Source of the DNA: Mallotus nudiflorus
Taxonomy: Eukaryota; Streptophyta; Magnoliopsida; Malpighiales; Euphorbiaceae
Direction: 5' to 3'
Assembly: GCA_947683625.1 (NCBI GenBank)
Contig: CANTUR010000193.1
Span: forward strand, 2,232,001-2,296,000
DNA length: 64,000 bases
The notes under the pieces were generated by a model, which saw nothing but the letters and a program-made list of their open reading frames with translations, was not told the origin of the DNA and made no database searches. A program made the translations under genes and the position numbers. Below, piece by piece: positions 23,640 to 33,803 of the stretch; positions within the stretch are counted from its first letter, which is position 1; each line of letters opens with the position of its first letter.

Positions 23640-24810
23640 TGTTTTTATGTTTTCTTTTAACGTGTTTGTTTGTGTTTGTTTCTCTTCTCCGTGGTTTTTT
23701 TATGTTTCTTTTGGTTTGTAATATTTTCCCTAACCTCTTTATGTAATTTTCTGTGTTGTCCCTTTCATTTTAACATTTGTCTTATTCAGTGCTTCATTGA
23801 GGACAATGAAACATAAAGTGTGGGGGAGTATTATCTCTTATTTTATCTCTTTATTCTTAGTTTGTTTCCTTTTTATTTCTATTTATCTTTTTTTTTATTA
23901 TTTTTTTTATTTTCAGTTTAGTTATATTTTCCATTCCACATTGAAAATAAAAATAAAAATTTGCATATTAGTATCCCCATGCTTAAATTTTTGCTACTAA
24001 TCTTTATGATGAGTAGGACATGATTGAATTTGATTTTCTTGTAAATGCTTTATAAACTTTTGTTAATGCTCAATTTGTGATTTTTTAAGTGAGGTTGATA
24101 ATTTGTGGTTAATGGCTTTTGAAACTTTAATGAACCTAATGCTTACTTGCTTTTGAACAATTGAATTTTGTTAGTTGATAGATTAAGAAAAATTCTTGTA
24201 AGCAATGCTTAAATTTTGATTCTTAGTTGCTCTTTGACTCTAGCATAAGCAAGGATAGTTTCATAATAAAAAAAAAGGCAAATTACCGTATGCAATTTGA
24301 GAATCTCCTAATAAGGATATAATCCTAATATACTCCAATGCTCTAAATAGAGTAAGAGTATCCAAAGGACCCACTTGATGGTATCCATGCTTAGTAGTAC
24401 GGGAATGATGGGAGATCATTAAGAGTGGGAAGGTTGGTTAGGGGGAAACAAAATGCTAGATGGAGCGTAAAACACACTCACAGAAATAATAATAATAATA
24501 AAAGAAAACAGTATGGCTACCTTTTATGCATTAGAGTCTATAGTTGCTAAAGGTTGAATGCAAAGTGTTGTTTGCTTTTATTTTTCTTGGATTGTTAACT
24601 TATGAATTTTCAAGATTTCAACAGTTAAGTTTGCTTTTCACTTGGTAATACCTATGTCTTTGACCTTGGATTATTAATTTAATTTAAGGATTATAAGTTT
24701 TTTATTAACCCAAGCTTTTGGAAGATGGATGAGTTAAAGTCTATCAATGTGCTAAATTTGTTATGAGGATAGGCATTCTCATGTTTTTGCTTGAGGACAA
24801 GCAAAAGTCT
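23640..24810 (+). other. Athila-A 3' untranslated region
   Basis: No gene was recognised. It holds a PPT-like site near its start (23816-23828), T-rich stretches and a (TAA)n tract near 24487. Confidence 0.6.
23816..23829 (+). promoter_or_regulatory. Internal polypurine-tract-like site
   Basis: AAGTGTGGGGGAGTA is preceded by TTGAGGACAA and repeats the true PPT at 24811-24824 about 1 kb upstream. The Athila-B element has the equivalent site at 36473-36490. Confidence 0.65.
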
Positions 24811-24824
24811 AAGTGTGGGGGAGT
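24811..24824 (+). promoter_or_regulatory. Athila-A polypurine tract
   Basis: AAGTGTGGGGGAGT directly precedes the 3' LTR start TGATAAG and is the primer site for plus-strand DNA synthesis. Confidence 0.85.
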
Positions 24825-26289
24825 TGATAAGTTCATATTTTATGCATATTTATAGTTATTTTTTCATTAGCTTTCTTATGTTTCTCCTTATGTTTTTAGG
24901 TTGGGAGGCTTGGAGTTTGAATCGGGAGCATTAGAACATGAATTGGAGCTTAAAATCCAAGGATGAGTTGCCTAAAGTAGGGTAACGACCGTTATATATC
25001 CTTAACGACCATTACCAAGTGCTTGAGAGGAAGGAAAAATAGGACTAAAGACCGTAACGGGCATTACATATGTGTAACGGCCGTTATAGGTTAGCTGTGA
25101 GTTAGGTAACGTGTGTTCCACTTGGATAATGGCCGTCACCGGGCGATTGAGCAATTCATGTCTAAGCACGCTTGAGTATTTTGGGTATAAATTTTTTTCC
25201 CGAACTTGGATTGAGGAAATTCAAGATGTGTTGGAAAGATAAGAAGGAATGCTACGACTTTCATGAAGGTTTTGAGACCTATTCCATTCATCTTGATGGG
25301 ATAAAGTTTTAAGGAAGTTAGCTAACCTGCATAGAGTTAGAAACAATCCTAATTTGACTAGGATTGTCTTTTTTTAAAAACCTAACTTATTCTTATTCTA
25401 AGAAGGAAGAATTTTGAGGGGACTTCATATATAAGGAAAAAGGTGGGAAAGAAGGGGGGACACGCAGACGGGGGGACACACATGAGGCATAATTAAGAAA
25501 CAACCAAGAGACAAGGGAAGATTAAGGAGGCTAGAAGATCAGAAAGAGTTTTTATTTAATTTCTTCCTCATCTTTCTATTATTCTTTTGGAACATTTCTT
25601 TGTTATCTACCATAACTATATGTGGCTAAGTTTTCTATTTAGGGTTTGGGAATAGGAGTAGCCATTCCAATTTATGATGAACATGAGATTTTATTAATGC
25701 AATTTGAATTTCCAGTTAATCTTATGAGTTCTAATTATTTCATGCTTTCATTCTTAGCCGACTTATTGCATGTTATGGATGATTTTCACTGATAAGAGTT
25801 AGGGAATTTTATTAGCTTAAATCTCATAAGACTTAAATAACTTGACCATAAAAATAGACGAGCTTTAAGGGGAACCATGACTGTGAACAGGGTTTATGGT
25901 GGTAGAAAAATTGTTTAAGAGCTTAATGAGCTTAGATTAATTCCTTAATCACGAGTGTAGGTTAATTCTTAATCCTTGCATGCTTCATTGAATTTGAGAG
26001 AATCATTAAGTGTTTAAGAACAATTGCCTTTAACTGAATTCAAATGCCCTTTTATTGAATTGTGTTCATGAACATATTAGAATGGTGAAACTAGACCTAG
26101 GCTCTAAGATTTAATTATTTGATTTTACCTTATATTAGATTGTTGAATTATTTAATATAATTTCACTTATATTTAATTTGCTAGCTGAGAATTTAAATAA
26201 GAATATTGGTAATTAGTATCCAGTCTTCGAGGGAACGATATCTATTGTGCTATAATTCTCGATCCGTGCACTTGCGGGTTTTGTAGACA
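24825..26289 (+). repeat. Athila-A 3' LTR, also serving as 5' LTR of the second partial copy
   Basis: This is a 1465-bp TGATAAG...GTAGACA repeat of 13899-16137. It has the U3 motif array at 24980-25143 and a TATA-like ATATATAAGG near 25428. It is followed after 6 bp by a perfect PBS. Confidence 0.93.
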
Positions 26290-26295
26290 AGTTTT

Positions 26296-26313
26296 TGGCG
26301 CCGTTGCCGGGGA
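26296..26313 (+). promoter_or_regulatory. Primer binding site, tRNA-Asp
   Basis: TGGCGCCGTTGCCGGGGA is an exact complement of the 3' end of plant tRNA-Asp (GTC). Confidence 0.93.
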
Positions 26314-26439
26314 TTGGCTATATTAATATCAATTTAATTTTTATTTTTCTTAGACTAGTATTCCTTTCTTGAAAACTCATTTCTTTTATTTTTTATTTTT
26401 TTTATTTTTTTTGAATTTTCAGGTGATTTTAACTAGTTT

Positions 26440-28054
26440 ATGCACACTCGGTCTAAGGGGCCAATCTTGAAAAAAATCGATCCTGAAATTGAGAAATAGT
26501 GTAAGAAAAATCGTAAGGAAAAGCACGAGAGAGATAAGCAAATCATGGCTGAAGATCAGATAGCTTAGAAAGCTAGGAATCGTGCCCTACAAGAATACAC
26601 GATGCCTAGTCCGAGAGACAATTTGAGTAGCATTGTGAGACCAACTATGGATGCCAATAATTTTGAGATCAAACCAGCAATCATTAAGATGGTTTTGACA
26701 ATTTCAATTTGGCAGTCTCCCATGTGAAGACCCTAATGCTCATCTAGCCCAATTCTTGGAGATATGTGACACATTTAAGAAGAATGGGGTTAGTCCATAT
26801 GCCATAAAGCTGAGATTATTCCCTTTTTCCTTAAAGGATAAAGCTAAATTATGGTTACATTCTCTTGCACCATAATCAATCACCACTTGGGATGTGTTGT
26901 CAAAGACGTTTTTGGGCAAATATTTCCCACTTAGAAAAATTAGAAAAATAGCCAAATTCAAACAAGAAATCACAAGCTTCACACAACATCATAAAGAATC
27001 TTTATATGAAGCTTAGGAGCATTTCAAGGACTTGCAATGTCAATGCCCTCACCATGCAATTCCATAATGGCTACTTATTCAAACCTTCTATCAAGGACTC
27101 ACTGAGCCAATAAGGATCACTGTAGATGCTACAGCTCAAGGGTCATTCATGAGCAAGACACCCGAAAATGCATTCAACTTGCTTGAGACTATGGCATTAA
27201 ACAACTATCAATGGCATAGAGATAGAAGCAAACTAAAGAAAGTTGCAGGGAGCCATGAAGTGGATAATTAGAACCTCTTAAATGCAAAGATTGACATGCT
27301 CACAAAAAAATTAGAGGCTTCAACCAAAGTATCTAACCCTATGGCTGTGTATTCATATGACAATTGTAGGGGAGGACACTCAACCTTAGAGTGTCAAGGG
27401 GGATTTCCTTCTTAAGAACCATCCATTGAGCAACTTAATGCTCTTAACAACTTTTAGAGAAATCAAGGCAACCCCTACTCAAACACTTACAATCCAGGTT
27501 GGCGTAACCACCCTAATTTTTCATGGTCAAATCAAGGAGGGCCACCTAACACCAACCAAGGATTTAAGCACTCATCCCCTACTTTCTAATATAATAATAC
27601 ATTCCATTAGCAACAAGAGAACAAACCTAATTTGGAGAGCATGATGGAGAAATTCTTGAAGGACCAAGAGGAGCAAAGGGAAGCCATAAAGAATCTAACT
27701 TCTCAAATAGGCCAACTTTTTGCTCATAACAAGATGTTGGAGAATCAGATTGTAGCTCAAGCCTCAAGCTCAAGACAGAGTGGTATGTTGTCTAGTCAAT
27801 TCGAGCATCCTAGAGAACAAGCAAAGGCAATAACTCTTAGAAGTAGGAAGCAATTGCCTAAGGATGAGACAAAAAGGCAAGAAAAAGGGGCTGATCAAGA
27901 CATTGAAGTGGAGGAACAAACTGAGGTGATTGAGGATAAAAAGGAAGAGAAAAAGGTGACACCTCCCAAGACTCCACCACTACCCTTTCCTCAAAGGCAA
28001 CAACAATCCAAGTTGGACAAGTTGTTTGAGAAGTTCATAAAGTCCTTCCAATAG
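26440..28054 (+). pseudogene. Second-copy Athila-A gag
   Basis: It starts with the same MHTRSKGPILKKID-type sequence as 16272, with several stops in the first 600 bp. The zinc knuckle near 27356 has its first Cys changed to Tyr (YDNCRGGHSTLEC). The C-terminal linker is open from 27632 to a stop at 28052, with MEKFLKDQEEQREAIKNLTS and a Glu/Lys-rich stretch. Here it is better preserved than in the first copy. Confidence 0.85.
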
Positions 28055-28075
28055 CTCAAGCTTAACATACCTCTT

Positions 28076-28566
28076 TTGGATGTTATCACCACCATGCCCG
28101 CCTATGCCAAGTTTTTGAAGGACATCATCTCACACAAACGGAAGTGGGAAGATTATGAAACCATTCCCATTAGTGAAGAATTTAGTGTTGTCATCCAAAA
28201 TAAGCTTCCACCTAAGCTTAAAGATCCAGGAAGTATCACTATTCCTTGTAGTATTGAGAATGAATTTATTAGTAAGTCCTTATATGATTTAGGTGCAAGT
28301 GTGAGCATAATTCCTCTTTCTTTTTGCAGGCGCTTAATTATTGGTGAACCCCAACCTACAACGGTGTCACTTCAACTTGCGGATAGATCCATCATCTATC
28401 CTTATGGGATCCTATAAGACGTGCCCATTAAAATTGGTAACTACTATGTGCCAGGCGATTTCTTCATTCTTAAGATGGAAGAGGATCGTCAAATCCCAAT
28501 TATTTTGGGGCGCCCCTTCCTTGCTACTGCTGAGGTAATTATAGATGTCAAAAAGGATAAAATTTT
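28076..28566 (+). pseudogene. Second-copy Athila-A protease (truncated)
   Basis: VITTMPAYAKFLKDIISHKR and LYDLGASVSIIPLSF (catalytic Asp kept) are followed by a stop at 28415. After it comes VPGDFFILKMEED and the LGRPFLAT flap block that the first copy lacks. The sequence ends at the truncation point. Confidence 0.85.
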
Positions 28567-29253
28567 TATGGTATAATTAATCCTTTTCAACTCATAACAT
28601 AGTCTAATTTGAGCAATGTGAATCTAAATTAATGTTACTATTTTAGACTAAAGAGACAAGGACCCAAATGATGGGCTGCAGAGGTTTTTGAAGTTGGATA
28701 TTTTATTTCTTCTTCAGCTCATAAAATAAAATGGATTCCACCTCCATGTGAGTTGAGAACATGCACGTACTCAAATTAGTTTTTTTTCTTCTTCTTCTTT
28801 AAATTCCTATTAGCGGCGTAGATAATAGTTCCTTAGTTGCTAATCACATCTAAAGACATTACAGATTTAAGATTGGAATCAAAATTGATATTTTTGCCTC
28901 TACATGATAGAAAGCTCGACTTTATTTAGTAAAATAGTTAATTGATGCATCAAGTTAGGAATTGGTTACACTTCATCAATATTTGCTTCTAATGATGTTT
29001 CTTAGGGATTTCACCTTATAAACCAAAATGAGGAGCTGGTCAGCATGATGGTGATGAAAGCAAGTGTCAAGAAGCACTTCGTTTGGCATTAGAATTAGGA
29101 TCTGACTTGTTATGTTTTTGTCGATAAATTTTGGTTTATTTTCGTATATTTTTCATAAATGAAACAATCTCTTACACTTTTATTTAGCTCATTATATTTT
29201 TCATTATCTTTAATTAAATATACTATTACTATTGTTGTTATATGGAAAATTTG
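28567..29253. other. Unassigned stretch with a short exon-like frame
   Basis: There is no similarity to the flanking elements. The only coding-like piece is 29032-29127 on the plus strand, a 31-codon frame reading KCQEALRLALELGSDLLCF before a TAA, preceded by an AG acceptor-like TTTCTTAG at about 29005. It could be the last exon of a host gene disrupted by the Athila array, but no family was recognised. Confidence 0.3.
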
Positions 29254-29297
29254 ATAAATAAATAAATAAATAAATAAATATATATATATATATATAT
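29254..29297. repeat. (AAAT)n and (TA)n microsatellites
   Basis: Six AAAT/AATA units run directly into about eight TA units. Confidence 0.9.
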
Positions 29298-29786
29298 CAT
29301 AAACATAAAATAAACATAAATTATTTTAAATTGACAAATATATATATACAAAATTTCAAGGTATTTGATACAATAGAAAATGGAGTGAGAAATTCATTTT
29401 TAAAAATTTTTAAAATGGAATACAAATTTTGAAAGTATTAAATTTGGAATTTATTTATTTATTTTTAGTTTATTTTTCATTTATGAAACAATCTCATTAT
29501 ATTTTTTTTATCTTTAATTATATTTTCATCATTATTATTAATTGTTTTATTATAGGTAGCCTTATGTCTGCTATATTAGTGATTTTTCTCGTCATTACAG
29601 GAATATAAATTCCAAAAACATTAAATTTAAAATATTTTTTTGTAAATTTTTTATTTACTCTTCGTATATTTATAATTTTTCTTCCATATATTTGTTTTTG
29701 AAAAGTATCATTGGAACAAAATAATAAATTTTATATGTTCGCTACTTAAATAGATAAAAAAAAACCACTAATTATTAATTAATTTC

Positions 29787-31234
29787 GGAAAAATTGCATA
29801 ATTGGTGTGTAACCTTTCCAATTTTTGTGGTTAGATTTTTTTTTTTTTTTTTTTGCAATCAAGTGTTCAAACTCCTTATTTTTTTTTTATCAAATTAGTG
29901 GTTCTGTTCGGTAAATAGTGGTTTGAATGTCCAATTAGCATAAATGGAGCCCACTTTAAGCTATGCGGCTTGACATGTCATCATACATAATAGTAATTGT
30001 CTACAATGCCCTTTTTTTCTAACAAATTCTCCTTTAGAATTAGGGATTTTTTTTTTTTTTTTTTGAAAAAACAAGAGAATAAAAAGCCAATCTGTAGGAA
30101 GAAGAAGATTATAAATTCCAAAATTGTAATTCCCTTAACCTTCTTCTACATGAAAATTCTTTGTAATTAATAAAGCTCATAATTTTTCATTAAAAAAACT
30201 CAAGCTCTACTTAGCAAATAATTATAAAGAAAATACAAAAATAAATACTTTCGTGAACCCAACAAAGAAAACCCAAACCACCTTCCAATTAAGCTGAAAT
30301 AAATGAGTTTTTTTTTTTTTTTTTTTGCTACACCCGAACCACACAGTACACCTGAAAGCAGCTTCATCATTTGATCTCATGTTCCAACCTTTTTATTTGT
30401 TGTCTTATGAAAAAATCGAGATGCAAAGTTTGTATTTCTACTTTCTCTTCTATATCCAGTTACCTCTGTGAGACATAAAGTAGAAAAATGTAGATATTCC
30501 AAATTGAAAAGATAAGATAATAGTACCAATATTTTAGCCTCATAAAACACAATAAAATTATAAATGAGAAGTGTTTGAAGCAGATATACAAGCAGTCAAG
30601 CACACAACAGAAAGGCATGTGTCATAAAAAAAATTTCTTAATAATAGAATTGAAACGTCACTATATACTTCTATTTCTTACAAAAAAAATATGCATTAAC
30701 ATACAGCAACGATAAGAGATTTGGGCAATTCCTCATGATTAAATAGGTGAGGTTGGGCAATTCCAATCTCATATTTCATGCTCTTAAAATCAGAGATTTT
30801 ATGATCTGTAAGGGAAGTGCAAGAAATGGCAATGAATTTAAGATCTTTGTACTTGGATTTATGCCTTCCTAGAGTCTGATGGTTTTGTCGTTGGAGGTGG
30901 AGATGAGGAAGTGGGAATTAGAGGAGACAACGACATCAGAGACTTGTGAAATTCATTGAGAAGGGGGGGGAGGGGGGTGGAGGTAGGGGGCTTTATCAAC
31001 GAATTAAGAAGCAAAGAAACAATCGTTGATGAAGAATTTGAGGAAGGAGACTATTAGGGTTTGAGTCATGCTATAAGGCTTGTATTTTTTTTTTAAGATT
31101 AAGGGCATTTTTGACAAGTGAAATGCCTTGCACATATGGATGATGATTTGCATACTTAATTGTAAAAAAAAAAAGTCGAACCACTAAAATAGTAAAAATT
31201 GAAAAAGTACACATACCAATTGTGTAATTTTTTC
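29787..31234. mobile_element. Mutator-like element (Pack-MULE candidate), 1448 bp
   Basis: Terminal inverted repeats begin GGAAAAATTGCATAATTGG on the left and, inward from the right, GAAAAAATTACACAATTGG, and can be followed for about 85 bp. A 9-bp target duplication (ATTAATTTC at 29778-29786, ATTAATTTT at 31235-31243, 8 of 9 matching) flanks it. Excising it restores the alignment of the duplicated block. No transposase is encoded. A WD40-like fragment lies inside at 30863-30946, plus T-runs near 29838, 30045 and 30311 and a G-run at 30963-30977. Confidence 0.78.
30863..30946 (-). pseudogene. WD40-repeat-like gene fragment inside the Mutator-like element
   Basis: The minus-strand frame reads QVSDVVVSSNSHFLISTSND then KTIRL, a stop in the place of the usual Trp (TGG to TAG), and EG. 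This fits one WD40 blade (xVxDVxxSSDxxxLxSxSxDKTIRLWDxxxG). Only one blade is recognisable, so the parent gene (RACK1-like or another WD40 protein) cannot be decided. Capture of host gene pieces is known for Mutator-like elements. Confidence 0.55.
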
Positions 31235-31543
31235 ATTAATTTTTATTTTTATTTAAAAAGGTAAAAGACATGTGGAGCTAAATTTATTGGATAAATTTTA
31301 CTTCAAATTGAATCAACAATGTTTGATTAATTAATGAAACTTTATTTTCTTAAAAAAAAATGGAGAGCTTTTAAGTGGTAATGATTAATTATCCAATGAA
31401 AAAGAATTATTTAATCTATTATTGGAAAACAACACATTTATGTATACAACCCCATCTCCCCTTTCTTAATAAACAAGTATTATTATAAAAATCTAGAAAT
31501 TTTTCTAAATTATTGTATCAGAAATCTAAAATCAATAAAAAAC

Positions 31544-31544
<1 letters not shown>

Positions 31545-31591
<47 letters not shown>

Positions 31592-32240
31592 GGTATTTAA
31601 TACAACATATTCAATTTCAAGGTATTAAAATTTGTAAAGTGATTGGAATACAAATTTTGAAAGTAAGAAACGTAAAATATTTATTTTTTCATTTACTTTT
31701 AGTTTATTTTCCAATTATGAAACAATCTTACATTTAAATAGTTTCATGTCTGCTATATTAATGGTTTTGTTCATCATTACTAGAATATAAATTCCAAAGT
31801 CATGACATTTAAAATATACATTGTATACTTTTGGTTTACTTTTTGTATGCTTTTACTTTATTTTTCGTATATTTTATGTTTCTAATACAATATCTTCACT
31901 ACATTATATTTTACGTTTTTGATACAATATCTTCATTATAGTTTATTTTATGTTTCCATAAATTTTATTTTTATGACACAATATCATGGCACCAAAATAA
32001 TAAACTTCATATGTTCACCACCTAATTAGATTTAAAAAAAATACTATAATTATTATTTTATTTTTATTTGTATTGAAAAAGGTAAAAAAAAAAAAAACCT
32101 TGTGAAGCTAAATTTCAATGGAGGATGTTTCCTTCTAACTAAATCCATGATGTTTGATTTTAATTACTGAAACTTTATTTTCTTAAGAAAAAAAATGAAT
32201 GGTTTTTTATTGGTAATGATTAAATATCCACATATCTCAT
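31545..32240. repeat. Duplicated AT-rich block, copy 2 (uninterrupted)
   Basis: Partner of 29298-31400. It starts with a (TA)n tract at about 31547-31587 and carries the empty target site of the Mutator-like element near 32060. Confidence 0.8.
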
Positions 32241-32468
32241 AACTCTCTTACTTTTTAGCATTTGATAAGTTACTTCTTTAACATGAATTTGTAATTTGGA
32301 ATTGCTTCTTCATTTGTTTTTTTACAAACACATTAGACTACTTGAAATCTTAAAATTTCTTGTGCTTGCACTATATTGATAAAATTTATTCTATTTTAGG
32401 TTCCATTTGTTTGTGAAAAATATTTTCTCTAAAAAATATTTTTCGATATTTGGTTGCAACACTAAAAA
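32241..32468. other. Non-coding spacer
   Basis: No gene or repeat end was recognised. It ends at the LTR of the gag-only element. Confidence 0.5.
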
Positions 32469-32811
32469 TGATACAAATGTGGTTAACTTGTACCAAACCC
32501 GTATTCAATCTTAATAATCTTGCCAAGGATCATTCATAAATCAAGCAAAGGAAAACTCTAATTCCCAATAAGACCCTTAAATAAACTGTCCTTAAGAACC
32601 TTAATTATAAAGAATTAAAGGTTGTTCAATATAAACCTAAGATTAACAAAGTCAATTTTAAGTCTAAATTAAACTAGGTTTGAATGTACCAAGCCTTCAC
32701 TTGATAAATTCTCTAAAGTTCTTTTAAGAACAAAAGAAAAGGACTTTAACCTTTCAAGAATTCAAAATCAATTGATAAAACTTGTTCAAATTCGTTCTAC
32801 AATGCTATGGC

Positions 32812-32822
32812 CTTTATATAGG
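32812..32822 (-). promoter_or_regulatory. LTR TATA box of the gag-only element
   Basis: CTATATAAAGG on the minus strand; near-identical site at 63530-63540 in the other LTR. Confidence 0.6.
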
Positions 32823-33065
32823 CTTGTACACATCCTAATCCTTGAAGGAATAGGTTTTCTTACTTATTCCTAAAGATACATATAAAGGAAAATCCTTTAC
32901 TAAATAGGATCTCTTAAAAAATATGACAACTAAGGTTTGAAAAATTAAATTGACAACTCATGACAATTAAGCATTGAAAAGTCAAATTGACAACTCATGA
33001 CAACTAAACAAACAACTAATGACAACTAAGCTTTGAAGCATGTCATGTCACATGTCAAGTAGGAT

Positions 33066-33126
33066 GTTGACCATTGACTTTGACTTGTTGACTTTGACTT
33101 TGACTTTGACTTCTTGACTTTGACTT
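33066..33126 (+). promoter_or_regulatory. Cluster of nine TTGAC (W-box core) motifs in LTR U3
   Basis: GTTGACC, ATTGACT, GTTGACT, CTTGACT and five TTTGACT copies occur within 60 bp. The other LTR has eight at 63786-63846. The cluster lies about 250 bp upstream of the LTR TATA box (minus-sense transcription). TTGAC(C/T) is the WRKY-binding W-box; function here is inferred. Confidence 0.7.
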
Positions 33127-33271
33127 GAAATATCTTTGAATCTTCTCACATCTTCTAGAATCTTCCTTATTGACTCCAAAATAGAAAATAACCCAAAAAT
33201 TTGTCCAAGCATTGTACTTGACTATATTGATGTATAGACTTCACAAATCAACCCTTTCGAGGATCGTATCA

Positions 33272-33287
33272 TTCCCTTCCTCTTAAA
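33272..33287 (-). promoter_or_regulatory. Polypurine tract of the gag-only element
   Basis: On the minus strand TTTAAGAGGAAGGGAA lies directly before the LTR start TGATACGATCC. Confidence 0.75.
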
Positions 33288-33417
33288 GATGATATGACCT
33301 CGAATCATACCCATCTTCTAAAGTTGATAAATTTATATATCCTCCAGGGTCAAACACAAACTCCTTGATTGAAATCCTCTCCTTTGAAGTAATAACAACT
33401 TGAACTTGATTTCGCAT

Positions 33418-33803
33418 TTAGAACAAAGAACTTGTATTCATGAACATGTAAGAATTGAATACTTGTTGCTTCCTTCTAAATTTGAAACATGAATACCTTA
33501 AGTTCTTCTTGCTATGAATAAAGACTCCATAGATTCCCTTGAAAGAAATAAAATGTTGCAGCTCTTTCACGTACTTCATGTAAGGAATGAAATCTTCAAA
33601 AGGATTGTTGACCTTGTGTTGCATTTTAATAACATCATTAATTAGATCTTTATATGGCTTCAAGGTCTGCAAAATAACTTTTAAAACACTAGAAAAAGAA
33701 AGATTAGAATTGTTAGTATTATTGTGATAAATAACCATCTTCTTATCCTTTATAATGCTCTCAATCTCTAGTTTCCTCTTTTGTGCACAAACTTCCAAAT
33801 TTT
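33418..33803 (-). pseudogene. C-terminal part of the gag-only element's ORF
   Basis: The minus-strand frame is open for about 128 codons from the Athila-B insertion point to a stop at 33418-33420 (LEVCAQKRKLEIESIIKDKK, then SVLKVILQTLKPYKDLINDV). It is lysine-rich and probably helical, with no known domain. With the inserted element removed it joins in phase to the sequence at 61202-61230 (DHEEYMDHEEG then NLEVCAQKRK), so it belongs to the same polypeptide as gag. Two stops lie in the joined frame just upstream (near 61270 and 61235), so it is not intact. Confidence 0.6.

Larger units (their letters stand above)
13899..26289 (+). mobile_element. Athila-type Ty3/gypsy retrotransposon (Athila-A), full length but decayed
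   Basis: The order is 5' LTR, tRNA-Asp-type PBS, gag, aspartic protease, RT, RNase H, integrase, ORF3, PPT and 3' LTR. A single gag-pol order with an extra ORF after integrase, FMDD in the RT, and a TGGCGCCGTTGCCGGGGA-type PBS mark the Athila lineage. The two LTRs differ at about 9 of the first 160 bases, so the insertion is not recent. Stops and at least four frameshifts disable gag-pol. No outer target duplication is visible because the right side continues into a second partial copy (26290-28566). Confidence 0.92.
26290..28566 (+). mobile_element. Second Athila-A internal region, truncated in the protease
   Basis: After the shared LTR the sequence repeats PBS, gag and protease of 16138-18360. 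It stops matching at about 28566, after GATAAAATTTTTATG. No downstream LTR is present. This LTR-internal-LTR-internal layout indicates recombination between copies rather than independent insertion. Confidence 0.9.
29298..31400. repeat. Duplicated AT-rich block, copy 1 (split by the Mutator-like element)
   Basis: 29298-29785 plus 31235-31400 aligns with 31575-32240. Shared landmarks: TTCAAGGTATTT, ATGGAATACAAATTTTGAAA, ATGAAACAATCT, ATGTCTGCTATATTA, AGAATATAAATTCCAAA, AAAATAATAAA, GTGGAGCTAAATTT/GTGAAGCTAAATTT, TTATTTTCTTAA and GGTAATGATTAA. Both copies follow (TA)n tracts. Confidence 0.8.
32469..33271 (-). repeat. 3' LTR of the gag-only element (803 bp)
   Basis: On the plus strand TGATACAAATG...GATCGTATCA. 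It carries a TATA box (CTATATAAAGG, 32812-32822, minus) and the TTGAC cluster at 33066-33126. Confidence 0.9.

Noticed and set aside
23797..24000. 67-codon plus-strand open frame rich in Phe/Tyr/Ile
   Set aside because: It translates T-rich 3' untranslated sequence of Athila-A; a membrane protein is not supported.
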